Shown here: positions 1 through 9,098 of the stretch, piece after piece
How positions within the stretch are numbered: position 1 is the stretch's first letter
Layout: each line of letters starts with the position of its first letter
Origin: a virus
IMG/VR virus record: IMGVR_UViG_3300028891_000010
Location: 1-63,046 of that record
Length of the DNA stretch: 63,046 nucleotides
Reading direction: 5' to 3' (one strand)
The notes under the pieces: generated by a model
What the model saw: only the letters and a program-made list of their open reading frames with translations
The model's database searches: none
Told to the model about the DNA's origin: nothing
Position numbers and translations under genes: made by a program

Positions 1-1
1 A

Positions 2-124
2 TTTAATTATGATGATTTCTGCTTTTATTGTGATAAATACTTAAATGATAATGAGAAACACTATTACAATACAGTTATAGGAAAAGTTGTAGTATGTAAG
101 AATTGTTTAAGTAGGCTTGAATGA
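2..124 (+). CDS. Zinc-ribbon protein, 3' end only
   Basis: An open frame runs in from the left edge and stops with TGA at 122-124, giving about 40 visible residues. It holds two Cys-x-x-Cys pairs (CFYC near the start and CKNC near the end), the pattern of a small treble-clef or zinc-ribbon fold. The 5' part lies outside the window. Its stop overlaps the next ATG (121), so the two genes are probably translationally coupled. The function is unknown. Confidence 0.6.
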   Translation, partial: FNYDDFCFYCDKYLNDNEKHYYNTVIGKVVVCKNCLSRLE

Positions 125-399
125 ATATTAGTAAAACAATTACTGAAGTTTGCCGTAAATTAGATATTAATTATAAATCTCCTTTTCTAGACCAGTATAA
201 GGAGGATTTAAAAACCCTCGCTGATACCTATCTACAACTTAAACAGATTATAGAGCGGCTATACGAGATAGAAAAAAGATACAGTCAAGTTAATCATTTA
301 AGGCAAGTTTTGGAAGAGGATATTAAACTACTTTTAAAAATAGATCATGATATTATTAAAGAAGCACAAGAGCTAAAAAAACTAAGAAGGGAGGAGTAA
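121..399 (+). CDS. Hypothetical coiled-coil protein (92 aa)
   Basis: I do not recognise this protein. Nearly all of it is predicted helical, with heptad-like leucine/isoleucine spacing and many Lys/Glu residues from about residue 25 to the end, consistent with a coiled coil. The ATG overlaps the stop of the gene before it. Its own 3' end (GGGAGGAG) supplies the ribosome-binding site for the next gene. Position at the head of the replication block suggests an accessory replication protein, but that rests on context only. Confidence 0.6.
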   Translation: MNISKTITEVCRKLDINYKSPFLDQYKEDLKTLADTYLQLKQIIERLYEIEKRYSQVNHLRQVLEEDIKLLLKIDHDIIKEAQELKKLRREE

Positions 400-809
400 T
401 GAAGGGTATATTACAAGAAGTATCAGGGCATATAGTAAAAATCGATAATACGTATTATGATGCATCTCAAGTGACTCACTTCTTACCTAAAAATACTGGT
501 ATAGAAGTGGAGTACAGTGTAGGAGACGGCAATCAGCTTATTTATATTAAGCCTACTGGAGTACAAAAGGCATCTAAACCATTTACACCTAAGAAAGTAT
601 CTCGGCAGTATAAACAACAACCTAGTCAACCTAAGCAGTCTAATCAGCCTAGTGACAACAGAGGAGAAAAGATAGCTAAGCAGCTGTTACTAAAGATAGC
701 TGATAATAAAACTAACAACTTTAGTTATAACTCTATTGATGAAGCTTTAGACGCTCTGGATCAAACCTATCAAAAACTTAAAGAAAAGTATTTGGACGAG
801 CTTAAATAA
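399..809 (+). CDS. Hypothetical protein, possible small beta-barrel N-terminus (136 aa)
   Basis: The first ~55 residues alternate short beta-like stretches (GHIVKIDNTYYDA, VTHFLP, IEVEYSV, QLIYIKP), which would suit a small OB- or SH3-like barrel. A linker rich in Pro, Gln, Ser and Lys (about 60-85) follows, then a helical C-terminal region (about 90-136). A barrel with a low-complexity linker next to a primase resembles the layout of some single-stranded DNA-binding proteins, but no diagnostic motif is present. Start ATG overlaps the upstream TAA, with GGAGG just before it. Confidence 0.55.
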   Translation: MKGILQEVSGHIVKIDNTYYDASQVTHFLPKNTGIEVEYSVGDGNQLIYIKPTGVQKASKPFTPKKVSRQYKQQPSQPKQSNQPSDNRGEKIAKQLLLKIADNKTNNFSYNSIDEALDALDQTYQKLKEKYLDELK

Positions 810-819
810 GGGAGGTATT

Positions 820-1134
820 ATGGATTTAGAAAACATGACTTTGTGTGAGTACCGTAATTGTTTGGATCACTTAAAAAAGCTAACTGTTAAAGCATGTAAA
901 AGATACAAAATCTTCCAACTATGTAGTAATCCCGTAGATAGAGAGGATATAGTTCACGATGTATGCATTAATGCATTTTTAAAAGCTGTTAAAACGTACA
1001 ATGCAAAGAAAAGCTCGTTTGATACTTATTTTTATTATAAAGCGTCCAGCTTAGCAAGAGTAGCAGCTATAAAGCTAAAACCAAGATACAAAATAATTAA
1101 CACCTTTCCTTTAAAAATAGAGAAAATATGTTAA
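820..1134 (+). CDS. Sigma-factor region 2-like protein (104 aa)
   Basis: Residues about 36-85 have the layout of sigma-70 region 2: an acidic Asp-Arg-Glu-Asp-Ile-Val start, an amphipathic helix with Ala-Phe-Leu-Lys-Ala, then Tyr-Asn-Ala-Lys-Lys-Ser-Ser-Phe-Asp-Thr-Tyr. This matches the core-binding helices of ECF-type sigmas. No region 4 follows; the protein ends about 20 residues later, and no partner with a region 4 sits next to it. It could be a reduced phage sigma (T4 gp55 is a comparable region 2-only protein) or an anti-host factor built on that fold. Start is preceded by GGGAGG. Similarity is by eye and moderate. Confidence 0.5.
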   Translation: MDLENMTLCEYRNCLDHLKKLTVKACKRYKIFQLCSNPVDREDIVHDVCINAFLKAVKTYNAKKSSFDTYFYYKASSLARVAAIKLKPRYKIINTFPLKIEKIC

Positions 1135-3284
1135 AAAATATAGGGTTTTTAATAAAAGAAGTTAAAAAGCATTTAGAAGAGTATCTTAACGAACACGGAA
1201 TAGACACTTCTAAAAAACTCTTCAAGTGCCCAAATCATAGGCTAGGACATAAGCACAGTGATGCTAAGCCCTCTTGTAACTTCTATCCTGATAAGACTAC
1301 GTTTAGGTGCTTTGCATGCAGCTATAAGTCTGGAGATATATTTGATGCTGTTCACCTACTAGAAGGAAAAGATATTACGGGAGAAAACTTTATTGAGGTA
1401 TTAAAGTACTTATGCAATAAATACAATATATCCTACGAAGAAACTACTACAGAAGAAGAGAAGTTTTATAACGAATGCAAAGAGTTCTTAAACAAATTAG
1501 TTGACATAGCTCATCAAAACTTACTAAAAGAACTAAAGAACAATAAAAAATTAGAAAACTTTTTAAAATCTAAACACTGGTACGAATCAGTAGAATATTT
1601 TAAGTTAGGTTATCTTAGTAAAACACCAGCTTTACAGGTGAATAGAGAAATATTATCTTATTTAAATATTAAAAACATAACAAGCTTAGCTAATCGCATT
1701 ATAATTCCTATTTATAGCTACAATGGGAATATAGCTGGTCTGACTCTAAGAAACCTAAGTGAGAATGGCCCTAAGTACACCCACTACCTAATGTATAATA
1801 TACGTAATCTGTTATTTAATATCCACAATATTAGCAGTAATGAAGTCTATGTAGTTGAAGGGCCCTCATCAGTTATAACACTACACTCCTTTGGAGTAAA
1901 TAATGCAGTAGCCACGTTTGGAAATCATTTTCACAAAAAGCAATACGAACTACTTGTAAAGAAAAGAATTAGTAAATTGACACTTATATACGATGGAGAC
2001 AACGGAGGATTGGAGGGAATAAGAAACTCACTGGGAGTTATTTCTAGATACGATATAGATGCATATATAGCTTTTTTACCCGACAAGCTAGATCCAGGGG
2101 ATTATATTATTCAGAGCAAAAGTCTATCAGGCGTTAATACCAAACCACTAATAAATTACCTCATAGAGCAGTATAAAATTAATATAAGCGACAAATACAT
2201 TGAAAAGTGCCTAATGACTTATATCAGTTCTATTACAGACTTAGTTAAAAAAGAAGAAACTATTAATTTAGTATCTAAACAAACTAAAATAAATAAAAGT
2301 ACTTTAACAGATTTGCTAGATTTATATAGCAAAAAGCTAGATTCTATTAGCATTAGTGAACTATTGAAAGAGAGAGAATCTTTATTAGTTACTTTAAACG
2401 AATATGAAAAATGGTCCTGGAGCAGAGGTCAACTGTTAGGCTTAAAGAGTTACAAGTCGTTCGATAATAAGCTGGATGGTATACAAAATGGCTTGATATT
2501 AGTCGGAGGAGTGCCAAATATAGGTAAGAGTGCGTTATTATTGTCACTATTGGTCAAGTTAGTCACTCTAAACGAGAATGTATATGCTATATACTTTACT
2601 ATCGATGATCCTTTATACGTCACTATTTCTAGATTAATAGCTAATATTTCTAACTTGCCTATTAACATAGTGTCCAATCCTAACTTTAAGATTATTAAAG
2701 CAAATTTACCTGAAGAAGTCAAGAAGGATTACATAGCGAGAAGAGAAAAAGCATTAGAGTTTTTAAGAGATAAAACAACTATATTAAACATTAAAGACAG
2801 TTCTGAAGGAAGTACTATTGAAGCTGTAGTGGAAAAAGTTAAGAATATACATCCTTTAGTAGAGCATAAACAACTAGTAGTATTTATAGATAACTTACAC
2901 AATCTTAGAAGCGAAAAATATATTAGTGACAGGCATCTATATTCGTTAATATCAAGTGAGTTAAATAATTTATCTAACGCGTATAAATGTCCTATTATAG
3001 CATCTACTCATGTCACTAAAGAGTCTATGAGAAAGGGCGACGTAGATAACACTGCTATTAAAGAAACGGTAGAGCTAATATACGATGCCAAGCTCATAAC
3101 TTTTTTACACTCGGAAGAAGATTTGGAAGAATCAGAAGTCAGAGATGATGTAGATGTAAGTATCATTATATCTAAGAACAAATTTTCATCTTTTAAAGGT
3201 AGAATTCCTTTTAGATTCTGCCGTTCTGTCTCTAAGATAGAGGAGGTTGATGTAAAGAATGAGTCAAATGAATTATTCACATGA
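1128..3284 (+). CDS. Bifunctional DNA primase-helicase (718 aa)
   Basis: This is the replisome enzyme that lays RNA primers and unwinds the fork, organised like T7 gp4. The N-terminal zinc-binding domain (about 33-65) has Cys-Pro-Asn-His followed by Cys-Phe-Ala-Cys. The TOPRIM fold (about 235-310) shows the glutamate in VVEGPSS and the DGDNGG motif. The C-terminal RecA-like helicase (about 430-700) has a Walker A in GGVPNIGKS and a Walker B in VVFIDN. Length suits a fused primase-helicase. The ATG overlaps the stop of the upstream sigma-like gene, and polymerase and dUTPase follow. Confidence 0.9.
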   Translation: MLKNIGFLIKEVKKHLEEYLNEHGIDTSKKLFKCPNHRLGHKHSDAKPSCNFYPDKTTFRCFACSYKSGDIFDAVHLLEGKDITGENFIEVLKYLCNKYNISYEETTTEEEKFYNECKEFLNKLVDIAHQNLLKELKNNKKLENFLKSKHWYESVEYFKLGYLSKTPALQVNREILSYLNIKNITSLANRIIIPIYSYNGNIAGLTLRNLSENGPKYTHYLMYNIRNLLFNIHNISSNEVYVVEGPSSVITLHSFGVNNAVATFGNHFHKKQYELLVKKRISKLTLIYDGDNGGLEGIRNSLGVISRYDIDAYIAFLPDKLDPGDYIIQSKSLSGVNTKPLINYLIEQYKINISDKYIEKCLMTYISSITDLVKKEETINLVSKQTKINKSTLTDLLDLYSKKLDSISISELLKERESLLVTLNEYEKWSWSRGQLLGLKSYKSFDNKLDGIQNGLILVGGVPNIGKSALLLSLLVKLVTLNENVYAIYFTIDDPLYVTISRLIANISNLPINIVSNPNFKIIKANLPEEVKKDYIARREKALEFLRDKTTILNIKDSSEGSTIEAVVEKVKNIHPLVEHKQLVVFIDNLHNLRSEKYISDRHLYSLISSELNNLSNAYKCPIIASTHVTKESMRKGDVDNTAIKETVELIYDAKLITFLHSEEDLEESEVRDDVDVSIIISKNKFSSFKGRIPFRFCRSVSKIEEVDVKNESNELFT

Positions 3285-3678
3285 TATATATTATATAAGG
3301 AGCAACAAAGATCTAACTGATCCGTTTGTAGCTGCTGATTTCGATAATACAATAGAGATGATTATGCCAGTAATCAGATGCGAAATAGTAGAAAAAGTAA
3401 ACTACAGTCTACCTGAAATTAGAGTAATCTTACCTCTTAGTGATTCTTTCCACATTCTAAGGCCTATTAAGTACAACTATATTTATGATTGTAAACGACA
3501 CTGGCTATTTTTATTCAAAGCACATGAAATCGTTAGACTACTCGATGTTAGTCGAAGTGTGTCTACTGCAGCAGGTACGGGAGATTATAAAAACATAGAC
3601 AAAGTAAATGCTATGTTACTCAACAATTACATATCTAAACATCTCTTTAAAGGATTTTGCGATGGTAGTAAAGATTAA
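3259..3678 (+). CDS. Hypothetical protein (139 aa)
   Basis: Not recognised. The protein is mixed alpha/beta with a conserved-looking middle (RVILPLSDSFHILRPIKY) and no signal peptide, membrane segment or metal motif. It overlaps the helicase 3' end by 26 bp and the dUTPase start by 17 bp, so it is surely part of the replication operon. Its start has a GAGG-type site about 12 bases upstream. No function is proposed. Confidence 0.5.
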   Translation: MSQMNYSHDIYYIRSNKDLTDPFVAADFDNTIEMIMPVIRCEIVEKVNYSLPEIRVILPLSDSFHILRPIKYNYIYDCKRHWLFLFKAHEIVRLLDVSRSVSTAAGTGDYKNIDKVNAMLLNNYISKHLFKGFCDGSKD

Positions 3679-4081
3679 ATTATTACATTCATTAGCTAAA
3701 ATACCTACTAGGAAATATTCAGGAGATGCTGGCTATGATTTATATTCTGTAGAATGTAAAACTATTCCTCCAAGATCTATTGCAGAAGTTCAAACAGGGA
3801 TAGCTATAGAACTTCCTAAAGGATATTATGCAGAAATACATTCGCGTAGTGGATTAAGACTAAAAGGTATATTTCCACCTGTTGGGATAATAGACGAAGG
3901 CTATAGAAATGATTTACGAGTTATACTATATAATTTTACTGACAAGCCTTATCAAGTTAATATAGGTGATAGAGTAGCACAACTTATCGTAAAACCCAGA
4001 GTAGAAGTTAATTTTAAACAAGTAAGCGTATTAAATAAATCAGAAAGAGGTAGTCATGGATTTGGTTCCACAGGTAAATAA
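3662..4081 (+). CDS. dut: dUTP diphosphatase, trimeric type (139 aa)
   Basis: The enzyme hydrolyses dUTP to dUMP and pyrophosphate, lowering uracil incorporation and supplying dUMP for dTMP synthesis. The trimeric dUTPase motifs appear in order: GDAGYDL (motif 1), HSRSGLRLKG (motif 2), GIIDEGYRND (motif 3), GDRVAQLIV (motif 4) and the C-terminal GSHGFGSTG (motif 5). I choose ATG 3662 rather than an in-frame start 54 bp upstream because only the shorter form has the normal family N-terminus. It precedes a polymerase carrying its own uracil-DNA-glycosylase domain, so two uracil-control activities are adjacent. Confidence 0.95.
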   Translation: MVVKIKLLHSLAKIPTRKYSGDAGYDLYSVECKTIPPRSIAEVQTGIAIELPKGYYAEIHSRSGLRLKGIFPPVGIIDEGYRNDLRVILYNFTDKPYQVNIGDRVAQLIVKPRVEVNFKQVSVLNKSERGSHGFGSTGK

Positions 4082-6359
4082 TTGCCAGGAGTGTGCATTG
4101 AGAAAAAATAGCAAACCTATACCTGGAGAAGGACCCATACCCACCGACATAATGATCATCGGTCTAGCTCCAGGATACGAGGAGATAAAGCAAAATAAAT
4201 TGTTTGTAGGTCCATCAGGTCAAAAATTAAACAGCACGCTACAAGAGATAGGTTTAAATAGAGATCAAATTTATATTACAAACATAGTAAAATGTGCTAA
4301 TACTCCAGGCAGAAAACTATCAAAAACATTTATTAAAAAATGCAGCAGTTTATGGTTAACTAAAGAAATTGAATTAGTTCAACCTAAAGTAATTTTAGCT
4401 TTAGGACAAGACGCAAGTAGTTTTTTTGGTAAAAAATTTGTAGTCAATAGTTACTTTTACAATAACAATTACAACTGCTGGATAGTAGTTACACATCATC
4501 CTGCAAGACTGCTAAGAACATATAACGACAAACTACATCAAGAACTTAAAATGGCGTTTATTATAGCAAAAAATTTACTGCATCAGTCTAATTCTAGTGT
4601 AATAAAATCTAACGCACAATACATTGAGAGTATTAGTATTGACGCTCTTAATAGATTAGGAACACTAGTGGCTATAGACTTAGAAACCACAGGACTAAAC
4701 TTTCTTACCGATTCTATAAGAGCAGTAGGAGTTAGTAATGGCAATACATCAATAGGATTTCCTTTTAACGAACAAAATAAAAAAGTATTTCAAGAGTGGT
4801 ATAGGGATAAATCTTTTATACTTCATAATGCTAAATTTGATTATAAATTCTTAAAGAAAGAAGACATTAAAATAGCAGTACATTTTGATACTAAATTAGC
4901 TCATTCAGTTATTGACAGAGACTCTCCTAATGGCTTATCTGAATTAGCCTTAAAATATTTACACACCAAACTAACTAAAGGAACTATTGATTTTGACGAT
5001 GCAGGTTATTCTAATATAGATGCAAAACAGTTATCTATTTATGCTGCTAATGACGCTTTTATGACTTATAAAATATATGAAATTCTTAAACCTATGATAG
5101 ATGTAGAATACAAGTTTGTGTATTACAACATCACTATTCCAACTATGTTATGGCTAGCAGATGCTGAATTTAGAGGAATAAAGGTAGATAGAGAAGAAAT
5201 TAAAAAAGAATTAGCTTATATGAAATTTAAACTAAAATCAATTGAGTCTGATATAAATAATCACCCTGTTGTTAAAAGCTATCTTGCTAAGAAAGGATTA
5301 AATAATCTTAATCTACGCTCACCTAAACAGTTATCAGAATTGTTATACAAGCGCTTGCAGTTACAATGCAATGATAAAAATACTTCTGAAGCTACTTTAG
5401 AATATTTATCTGAAAAATATCCTCAGTATACGTTTATAAAACAAATAGTAGAATACAGGCATTATTTTAAAGGATTTAGAACTTACTTAGAAAATCTATT
5501 AAAATTTAGTGAAGTGGATGGTAGAGTCCACCCTGACTACTCTCAGACTCGAACTTCAACGAGTCGTCTAGCTTGCCGTTCTCCAAATTTACAAAACATA
5601 CCTAAGTCAGCAGAGATATCAAAAATCATAAGAAAATGTTTTGTTGCTACTGAAGGCTATGTATTAATGCAAGCAGACTTTTCTCAAGCAGAGTTCAGAT
5701 GTCTCGGTCACTATTCAAAATGCTCCAATTTAATTAGACTAATAAATGAAAAGAAAGACATACATAGAATGCTAGCATCACTAGCATATGGTAAAGCTGA
5801 GTCGGAGATAAGTGACAATGAGAGAACCATTGCAAAGACCATAACTTTTGGAATAATGTATGGTCGAGGTGCTAAGTCTATAGCAGAGCAGTTTGGCATA
5901 TCTATTGAAGAAGCTCAGAAAATAAGAAATCTGTTTTTTGAAACTTTTCCAGAAGCTACTAGATGGATGCAGAAAGCTAAGGAATTTGCTAAGAAATACG
6001 GATTTGTTAAGACGTTAACAGGAAGAAAATTACCTTTGCCTAAAATATTTTCTAAAAACGAAGAAGAGGCTGCGTATGCAGGTAGATGCTCCGTAAACTA
6101 TCCTATACAGTCTACTGTGGCAGATATGACTAACCTTGCTGGAGCACTAATACATCATGAGTTTAAAAAACAAGGATTAGATGCTTATTTATTATTAAAT
6201 ATTCATGATGCTTTGGTTATAGAATGTCATAAGTCTGCAGTAGATAAAGTAAAAGAGCTGGTTATGGACATAATGAAAAATAAAGTTAAAGAGATTTTAA
6301 AACTAAGAGTAGATTTAGATGTTGATGTTAAAATAGGTAAAACACTTAATTTAGAATGA
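4056..6359 (+). CDS. polA: Uracil-DNA glycosylase / DNA polymerase A fusion (767 aa)
   Basis: This is the replicative polymerase with a family 4 uracil-DNA-glycosylase module fused at the N-terminus. In the glycosylase part (about 1-180) Cys10, Cys13, Cys80 and Cys96 can hold a 4Fe-4S cluster. GLAPG and the HHPAR motif (147-151) form the active-site loops, and the canonical GEAPG is altered at one position. The 3'-5' exonuclease (about 205-345) has AIDLETTG, HNAKFDYKFL and YAANDAFMTY. The polymerase has motif A (QADFSQAEFR), motif B (KTITFGIMYGRG) and motif C (NIHDALVIE). All catalytic carboxylates are present. It overlaps dut upstream and the next gene by 4 bp. Confidence 0.92.
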   Translation: MDLVPQVNNCQECALRKNSKPIPGEGPIPTDIMIIGLAPGYEEIKQNKLFVGPSGQKLNSTLQEIGLNRDQIYITNIVKCANTPGRKLSKTFIKKCSSLWLTKEIELVQPKVILALGQDASSFFGKKFVVNSYFYNNNYNCWIVVTHHPARLLRTYNDKLHQELKMAFIIAKNLLHQSNSSVIKSNAQYIESISIDALNRLGTLVAIDLETTGLNFLTDSIRAVGVSNGNTSIGFPFNEQNKKVFQEWYRDKSFILHNAKFDYKFLKKEDIKIAVHFDTKLAHSVIDRDSPNGLSELALKYLHTKLTKGTIDFDDAGYSNIDAKQLSIYAANDAFMTYKIYEILKPMIDVEYKFVYYNITIPTMLWLADAEFRGIKVDREEIKKELAYMKFKLKSIESDINNHPVVKSYLAKKGLNNLNLRSPKQLSELLYKRLQLQCNDKNTSEATLEYLSEKYPQYTFIKQIVEYRHYFKGFRTYLENLLKFSEVDGRVHPDYSQTRTSTSRLACRSPNLQNIPKSAEISKIIRKCFVATEGYVLMQADFSQAEFRCLGHYSKCSNLIRLINEKKDIHRMLASLAYGKAESEISDNERTIAKTITFGIMYGRGAKSIAEQFGISIEEAQKIRNLFFETFPEATRWMQKAKEFAKKYGFVKTLTGRKLPLPKIFSKNEEEAAYAGRCSVNYPIQSTVADMTNLAGALIHHEFKKQGLDAYLLLNIHDALVIECHKSAVDKVKELVMDIMKNKVKEILKLRVDLDVDVKIGKTLNLE

Positions 6360-6688
6360 TTTTTAAAATTCATTATAGTAAAGGCGTAAAAAAAGCTACT
6401 TTAAAACAAGTGCGTATTTCTAGAGATAAGAAATGGTTAATATGGATATTTGATTCTGACAATAACGAATATAGAGGTATTACTACATCGTACGTAGCTT
6501 ATGGTAATAAAGCGTATGTATGGTATTCTTTACTTGCAGGTTATTTTTTACCCCATGCCTATACTGTCAATATCGAGAACATTATAGGCAAAGAATGCTA
6601 TATTAAGCTAAGTAGCAAAAACATGGTAACAAGTATTATTCCCATTCAAAATAGCAATATAGACAAAGATGAAGATATATTTAAATAA
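6356..6688 (+). CDS. Hypothetical protein (110 aa)
   Basis: Not recognised. It looks mainly beta-stranded and aromatic-rich (KWLIWIFDSDNNEYRGI, AYVWYSLLAGYFLP), with no metal or nucleotide motif. The ATG overlaps the polymerase stop (ATGA), and its 3' end overlaps the RuvC-like gene by 20 bp, so it is co-translated with replication and recombination genes. Confidence 0.5.
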   Translation: MIFKIHYSKGVKKATLKQVRISRDKKWLIWIFDSDNNEYRGITTSYVAYGNKAYVWYSLLAGYFLPHAYTVNIENIIGKECYIKLSSKNMVTSIIPIQNSNIDKDEDIFK

Positions 6689-7205
6689 AGAATTACAAGA
6701 TGGAGTTTACATAGGCATAGATGCTGCTGCTAAAACAGGTTGGGCAGTAATATTTGTACGTAATAAGGTTGCTGATCTAATTGATTTTGGTTCTATTTCC
6801 TTAGAAAGAAATATACCCGAACTAGTTAAATTTGAAATATTCGAAAACACTTTTAATGTTCAGCTATCAAAATATCTTAAACACTCAGAAGTCACAATAG
6901 CCATAGAAGATTGTTTTTTAGGTAAATGGAATCCTAAAACTTTTAAATTACTTGCCAGACTAGAGGGATACTTAATCCATTATTTTAAAACTGTTAAAAG
7001 AAACGTCAACATAACTCTCATGCCTCCGTTAACAGCACGTAAAATAGTAGGAGCTAAAAAAATAAAAGGAAAGTATAGGAAAAAGAAGTTGGTAAATTTT
7101 GTAAATTTTCTACTAAAAAAACAACACTTTACTGAAAAACATCATGATATATGTGACGCTATTATATTAGCTCTGTCGGTTGCGATTAAAGAAGGTAAAA
7201 AATGA
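6669..7205 (+). CDS. ruvC: RuvC-like Holliday-junction resolvase (178 aa)
   Basis: An RNase H-fold nuclease expected to cut four-way DNA junctions before packaging. The first catalytic Asp lies in YIGIDAAAKTGWAV (residue 18), the Glu in IAIEDCF, and the terminal acidic pair in the HHDICDAIILAL helix. This is the RuvC arrangement, and the length is normal for phage RuvC proteins. It sits between the polymerase and RecA in a chain of overlapping genes. The assignment of junctions as substrate is by family. Confidence 0.85.
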   Translation: MKIYLNKELQDGVYIGIDAAAKTGWAVIFVRNKVADLIDFGSISLERNIPELVKFEIFENTFNVQLSKYLKHSEVTIAIEDCFLGKWNPKTFKLLARLEGYLIHYFKTVKRNVNITLMPPLTARKIVGAKKIKGKYRKKKLVNFVNFLLKKQHFTEKHHDICDAIILALSVAIKEGKK

Positions 7206-7432
7206 CCCATACTAAAAAACAGATAATCAAAAAATTATACTTTTTATTGGAAAAATACAACTTACCTTTTATGAATTTATTAGTTACTGCTGTTTGCTTG
7301 CATAGAGGAATTTTTCCTAATACAGTTATTAATGAATTATCTGCTCTTAGTGATGCAGATGTCCTTAAAGCTCTTGAAACTTTTGAAAATAATCTTAAAG
7401 GTTTAAAACATAATACAGAGGAGGATGTATGA
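7202..7432 (+). CDS. Hypothetical small protein (76 aa)
   Basis: Not recognised. It is predicted all-helical. A middle stretch (ITKK-type helix, then TVINELSALSDADVLKALETF) could be a winged-helix-like unit, but no family match is evident. It is coupled by overlap to the resolvase and to recA, and its 3' end carries the GAGGAGG site for recA. Confidence 0.45.
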   Translation: MTHTKKQIIKKLYFLLEKYNLPFMNLLVTAVCLHRGIFPNTVINELSALSDADVLKALETFENNLKGLKHNTEEDV

Positions 7433-8424
7433 ATAAAAATATTGAAAAAATTATACACGCTATTAATAAGAAGTATGGAGATGGTACCATTACAGTGGGA
7501 GGCTTTGATAATATGCTTATAGAACGAGCTAGCAGTGGTATAGTAGCTTTAGACTTAGTGTTAGGGCTAGGAATCCCTCGTAGCAGTATAATAATGTTCT
7601 ACGGTAGAGAATCTTCTGCCAAGTCTAGTATTGCACTAAAGATGATATCTGAGTATCAAAAGAGAGGTGAGCTGTGTGCTTATATAGATATAGAACACTC
7701 CTTAAGCGCTGACTGGGCAGAGACACTAGGAGTTAATTTAAACGATTTAGTAATAGCTCAGCCAGACTCGTTAGAAAAATCCATTGATATTATTGATTCA
7801 CTTACTAGAAGTAAAGAATTTGGACTAATAGTATATGACTCATTAGCTATGGCAGTTCCTGAGGAAGAGCTAGAAAAATCAGCTTTTGACCAGCAGATGG
7901 CACTAAACGCTCGCTTAAACAGTAAGATGTGTAGAAAGTTAATTTCTGCACTGCAACCTGTTAATTTATCTGATAAGACTACCTATAATAAGACTACTGT
8001 ACTGCTGATAAATCAAGTACGCGAAGATGTTGGAAAGCCTTATGCTAGGGGCTATACTTATAGTGGAGGACATGCTTTAAGGCATACTGCACGCATAGTA
8101 GTAGACTTTACGAGGGGAGAGTACATAAAGAATAAAAATCAAGAGCCTATAGGAATAGAGATTAAATTCAGAACTACCAAAAACAAAACCTGGTACCCCT
8201 ATAGATCAGGCATAATAAAGTTTTATTTCGATGGACATATTGATAATAATGAAACCATTCTAATGGAGGCTAAAAAAATAGGTATTATAAAGCAATGCGG
8301 ATCTATATATGAGTACAACCATATCAAGGAAAGAGGTCTTGAGAATTTCCTAAAAGCCGTTTTAAAACAAAATCTTCTAAAGGAAATTTTAGAAAAGGTA
8401 TATAACTATTATAAGAAAGGATAG
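7429..8424 (+). CDS. recA: RecA recombinase (331 aa)
   Basis: This ATP-dependent strand-exchange protein has a Walker A of form GRESSAKSS (around residues 63-71) and the LEKS/GLIVYDSLA region for Walker B. LLINQVRE corresponds to loop L2/motif 4, and SGGHALRHTAR is the conserved stretch after L2. The opening residues (IHAINKKYGDGTI) match the RecA N-terminus. It is slightly shorter than cellular RecA, lacking the acidic C-terminal tail. A strong GAGGAGG site lies upstream. It likely works with the phage SbcCD, RuvC-like and PD-(D/E)XK nucleases. Confidence 0.93.
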   Translation: MNKNIEKIIHAINKKYGDGTITVGGFDNMLIERASSGIVALDLVLGLGIPRSSIIMFYGRESSAKSSIALKMISEYQKRGELCAYIDIEHSLSADWAETLGVNLNDLVIAQPDSLEKSIDIIDSLTRSKEFGLIVYDSLAMAVPEEELEKSAFDQQMALNARLNSKMCRKLISALQPVNLSDKTTYNKTTVLLINQVREDVGKPYARGYTYSGGHALRHTARIVVDFTRGEYIKNKNQEPIGIEIKFRTTKNKTWYPYRSGIIKFYFDGHIDNNETILMEAKKIGIIKQCGSIYEYNHIKERGLENFLKAVLKQNLLKEILEKVYNYYKKG

Positions 8425-8428
8425 AAAA

Positions 8429-8857
8429 ATGAATAATGTAGATTTACAAGTTATATCTCGAGACACAATAGAAAAAGTAAAATCCTTATTCGACATCGTA
8501 AAGCAAATATCTAATGAGCTACTGCAAAATGCTGGAAGTAGTAATTTACATACTTACTACACTTATCTGGATAAACTTACAGCTATATATACTTCTTTAA
8601 TTGAGCATTATAAAAAGATAAGAGCACTAAAAAAGAACAAAGAAGCTGAGTATTATTATTCACTTAAGCTGCAAGCAGATTCAGAAAACAAAAAGTTCGT
8701 ATCTGCTGTAGCGGAGCAAGAGGCCAGTCTATACGTGGCTCCATTGCGCACTGCTAGAGATCTACTCGAAGGTTATGTAGATGCAGTAGCAAGGCTTATA
8801 GACACCTGTCGAACTCATTTATACGAATCAGTTAAGGATAAAAAATATGAACTTTAG
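8429..8857 (+). CDS. Hypothetical helical protein (142 aa)
   Basis: Not recognised. Almost the whole chain is predicted helical, with a central Lys/Glu-rich coiled-coil stretch and the segment EQEASLYVAPLRTARDLLEGYVDAVARLID. It follows recA by 4 bp and its 3' end overlaps the next gene, so a recombination accessory role is possible. No motif supports this directly. Confidence 0.5.
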   Translation: MNNVDLQVISRDTIEKVKSLFDIVKQISNELLQNAGSSNLHTYYTYLDKLTAIYTSLIEHYKKIRALKKNKEAEYYYSLKLQADSENKKFVSAVAEQEASLYVAPLRTARDLLEGYVDAVARLIDTCRTHLYESVKDKKYEL

Positions 8858-9098
8858 TAATTACCAAAGCGAGTTATATGTTTCTACCAATTTAAAAAAA
8901 GTGAAGTACGATGGTAGGATCTACGAAGTAAAGTCGGTAAAAATAATTGAACCAGATTCACTAGATTTTAGACATAAGTGTGTGGATGGGTGTAATTACT
9001 CTGTTAATTTTGATCAGTATATTACTTATCAAGATCAAAGCTATTATGTATTTTTTTGTAATAAATGTAAAACTTTATTTTTAAAACCCATGCTATGA
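8847..9098 (+). CDS. Zinc-ribbon protein (83 aa)
   Basis: Cysteines at KCVDGC and, 30 residues later, FFCNKCKTLF form a four-Cys site expected to hold zinc. The N-terminal half is beta-like (KVKYDGRIYEVKSVKII). The family is not recognised. The gene overlaps its neighbours at both ends and its stop overlaps the phosphoribosyltransferase ATG. Confidence 0.55.
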   Translation: MNFSNYQSELYVSTNLKKVKYDGRIYEVKSVKIIEPDSLDFRHKCVDGCNYSVNFDQYITYQDQSYYVFFCNKCKTLFLKPML

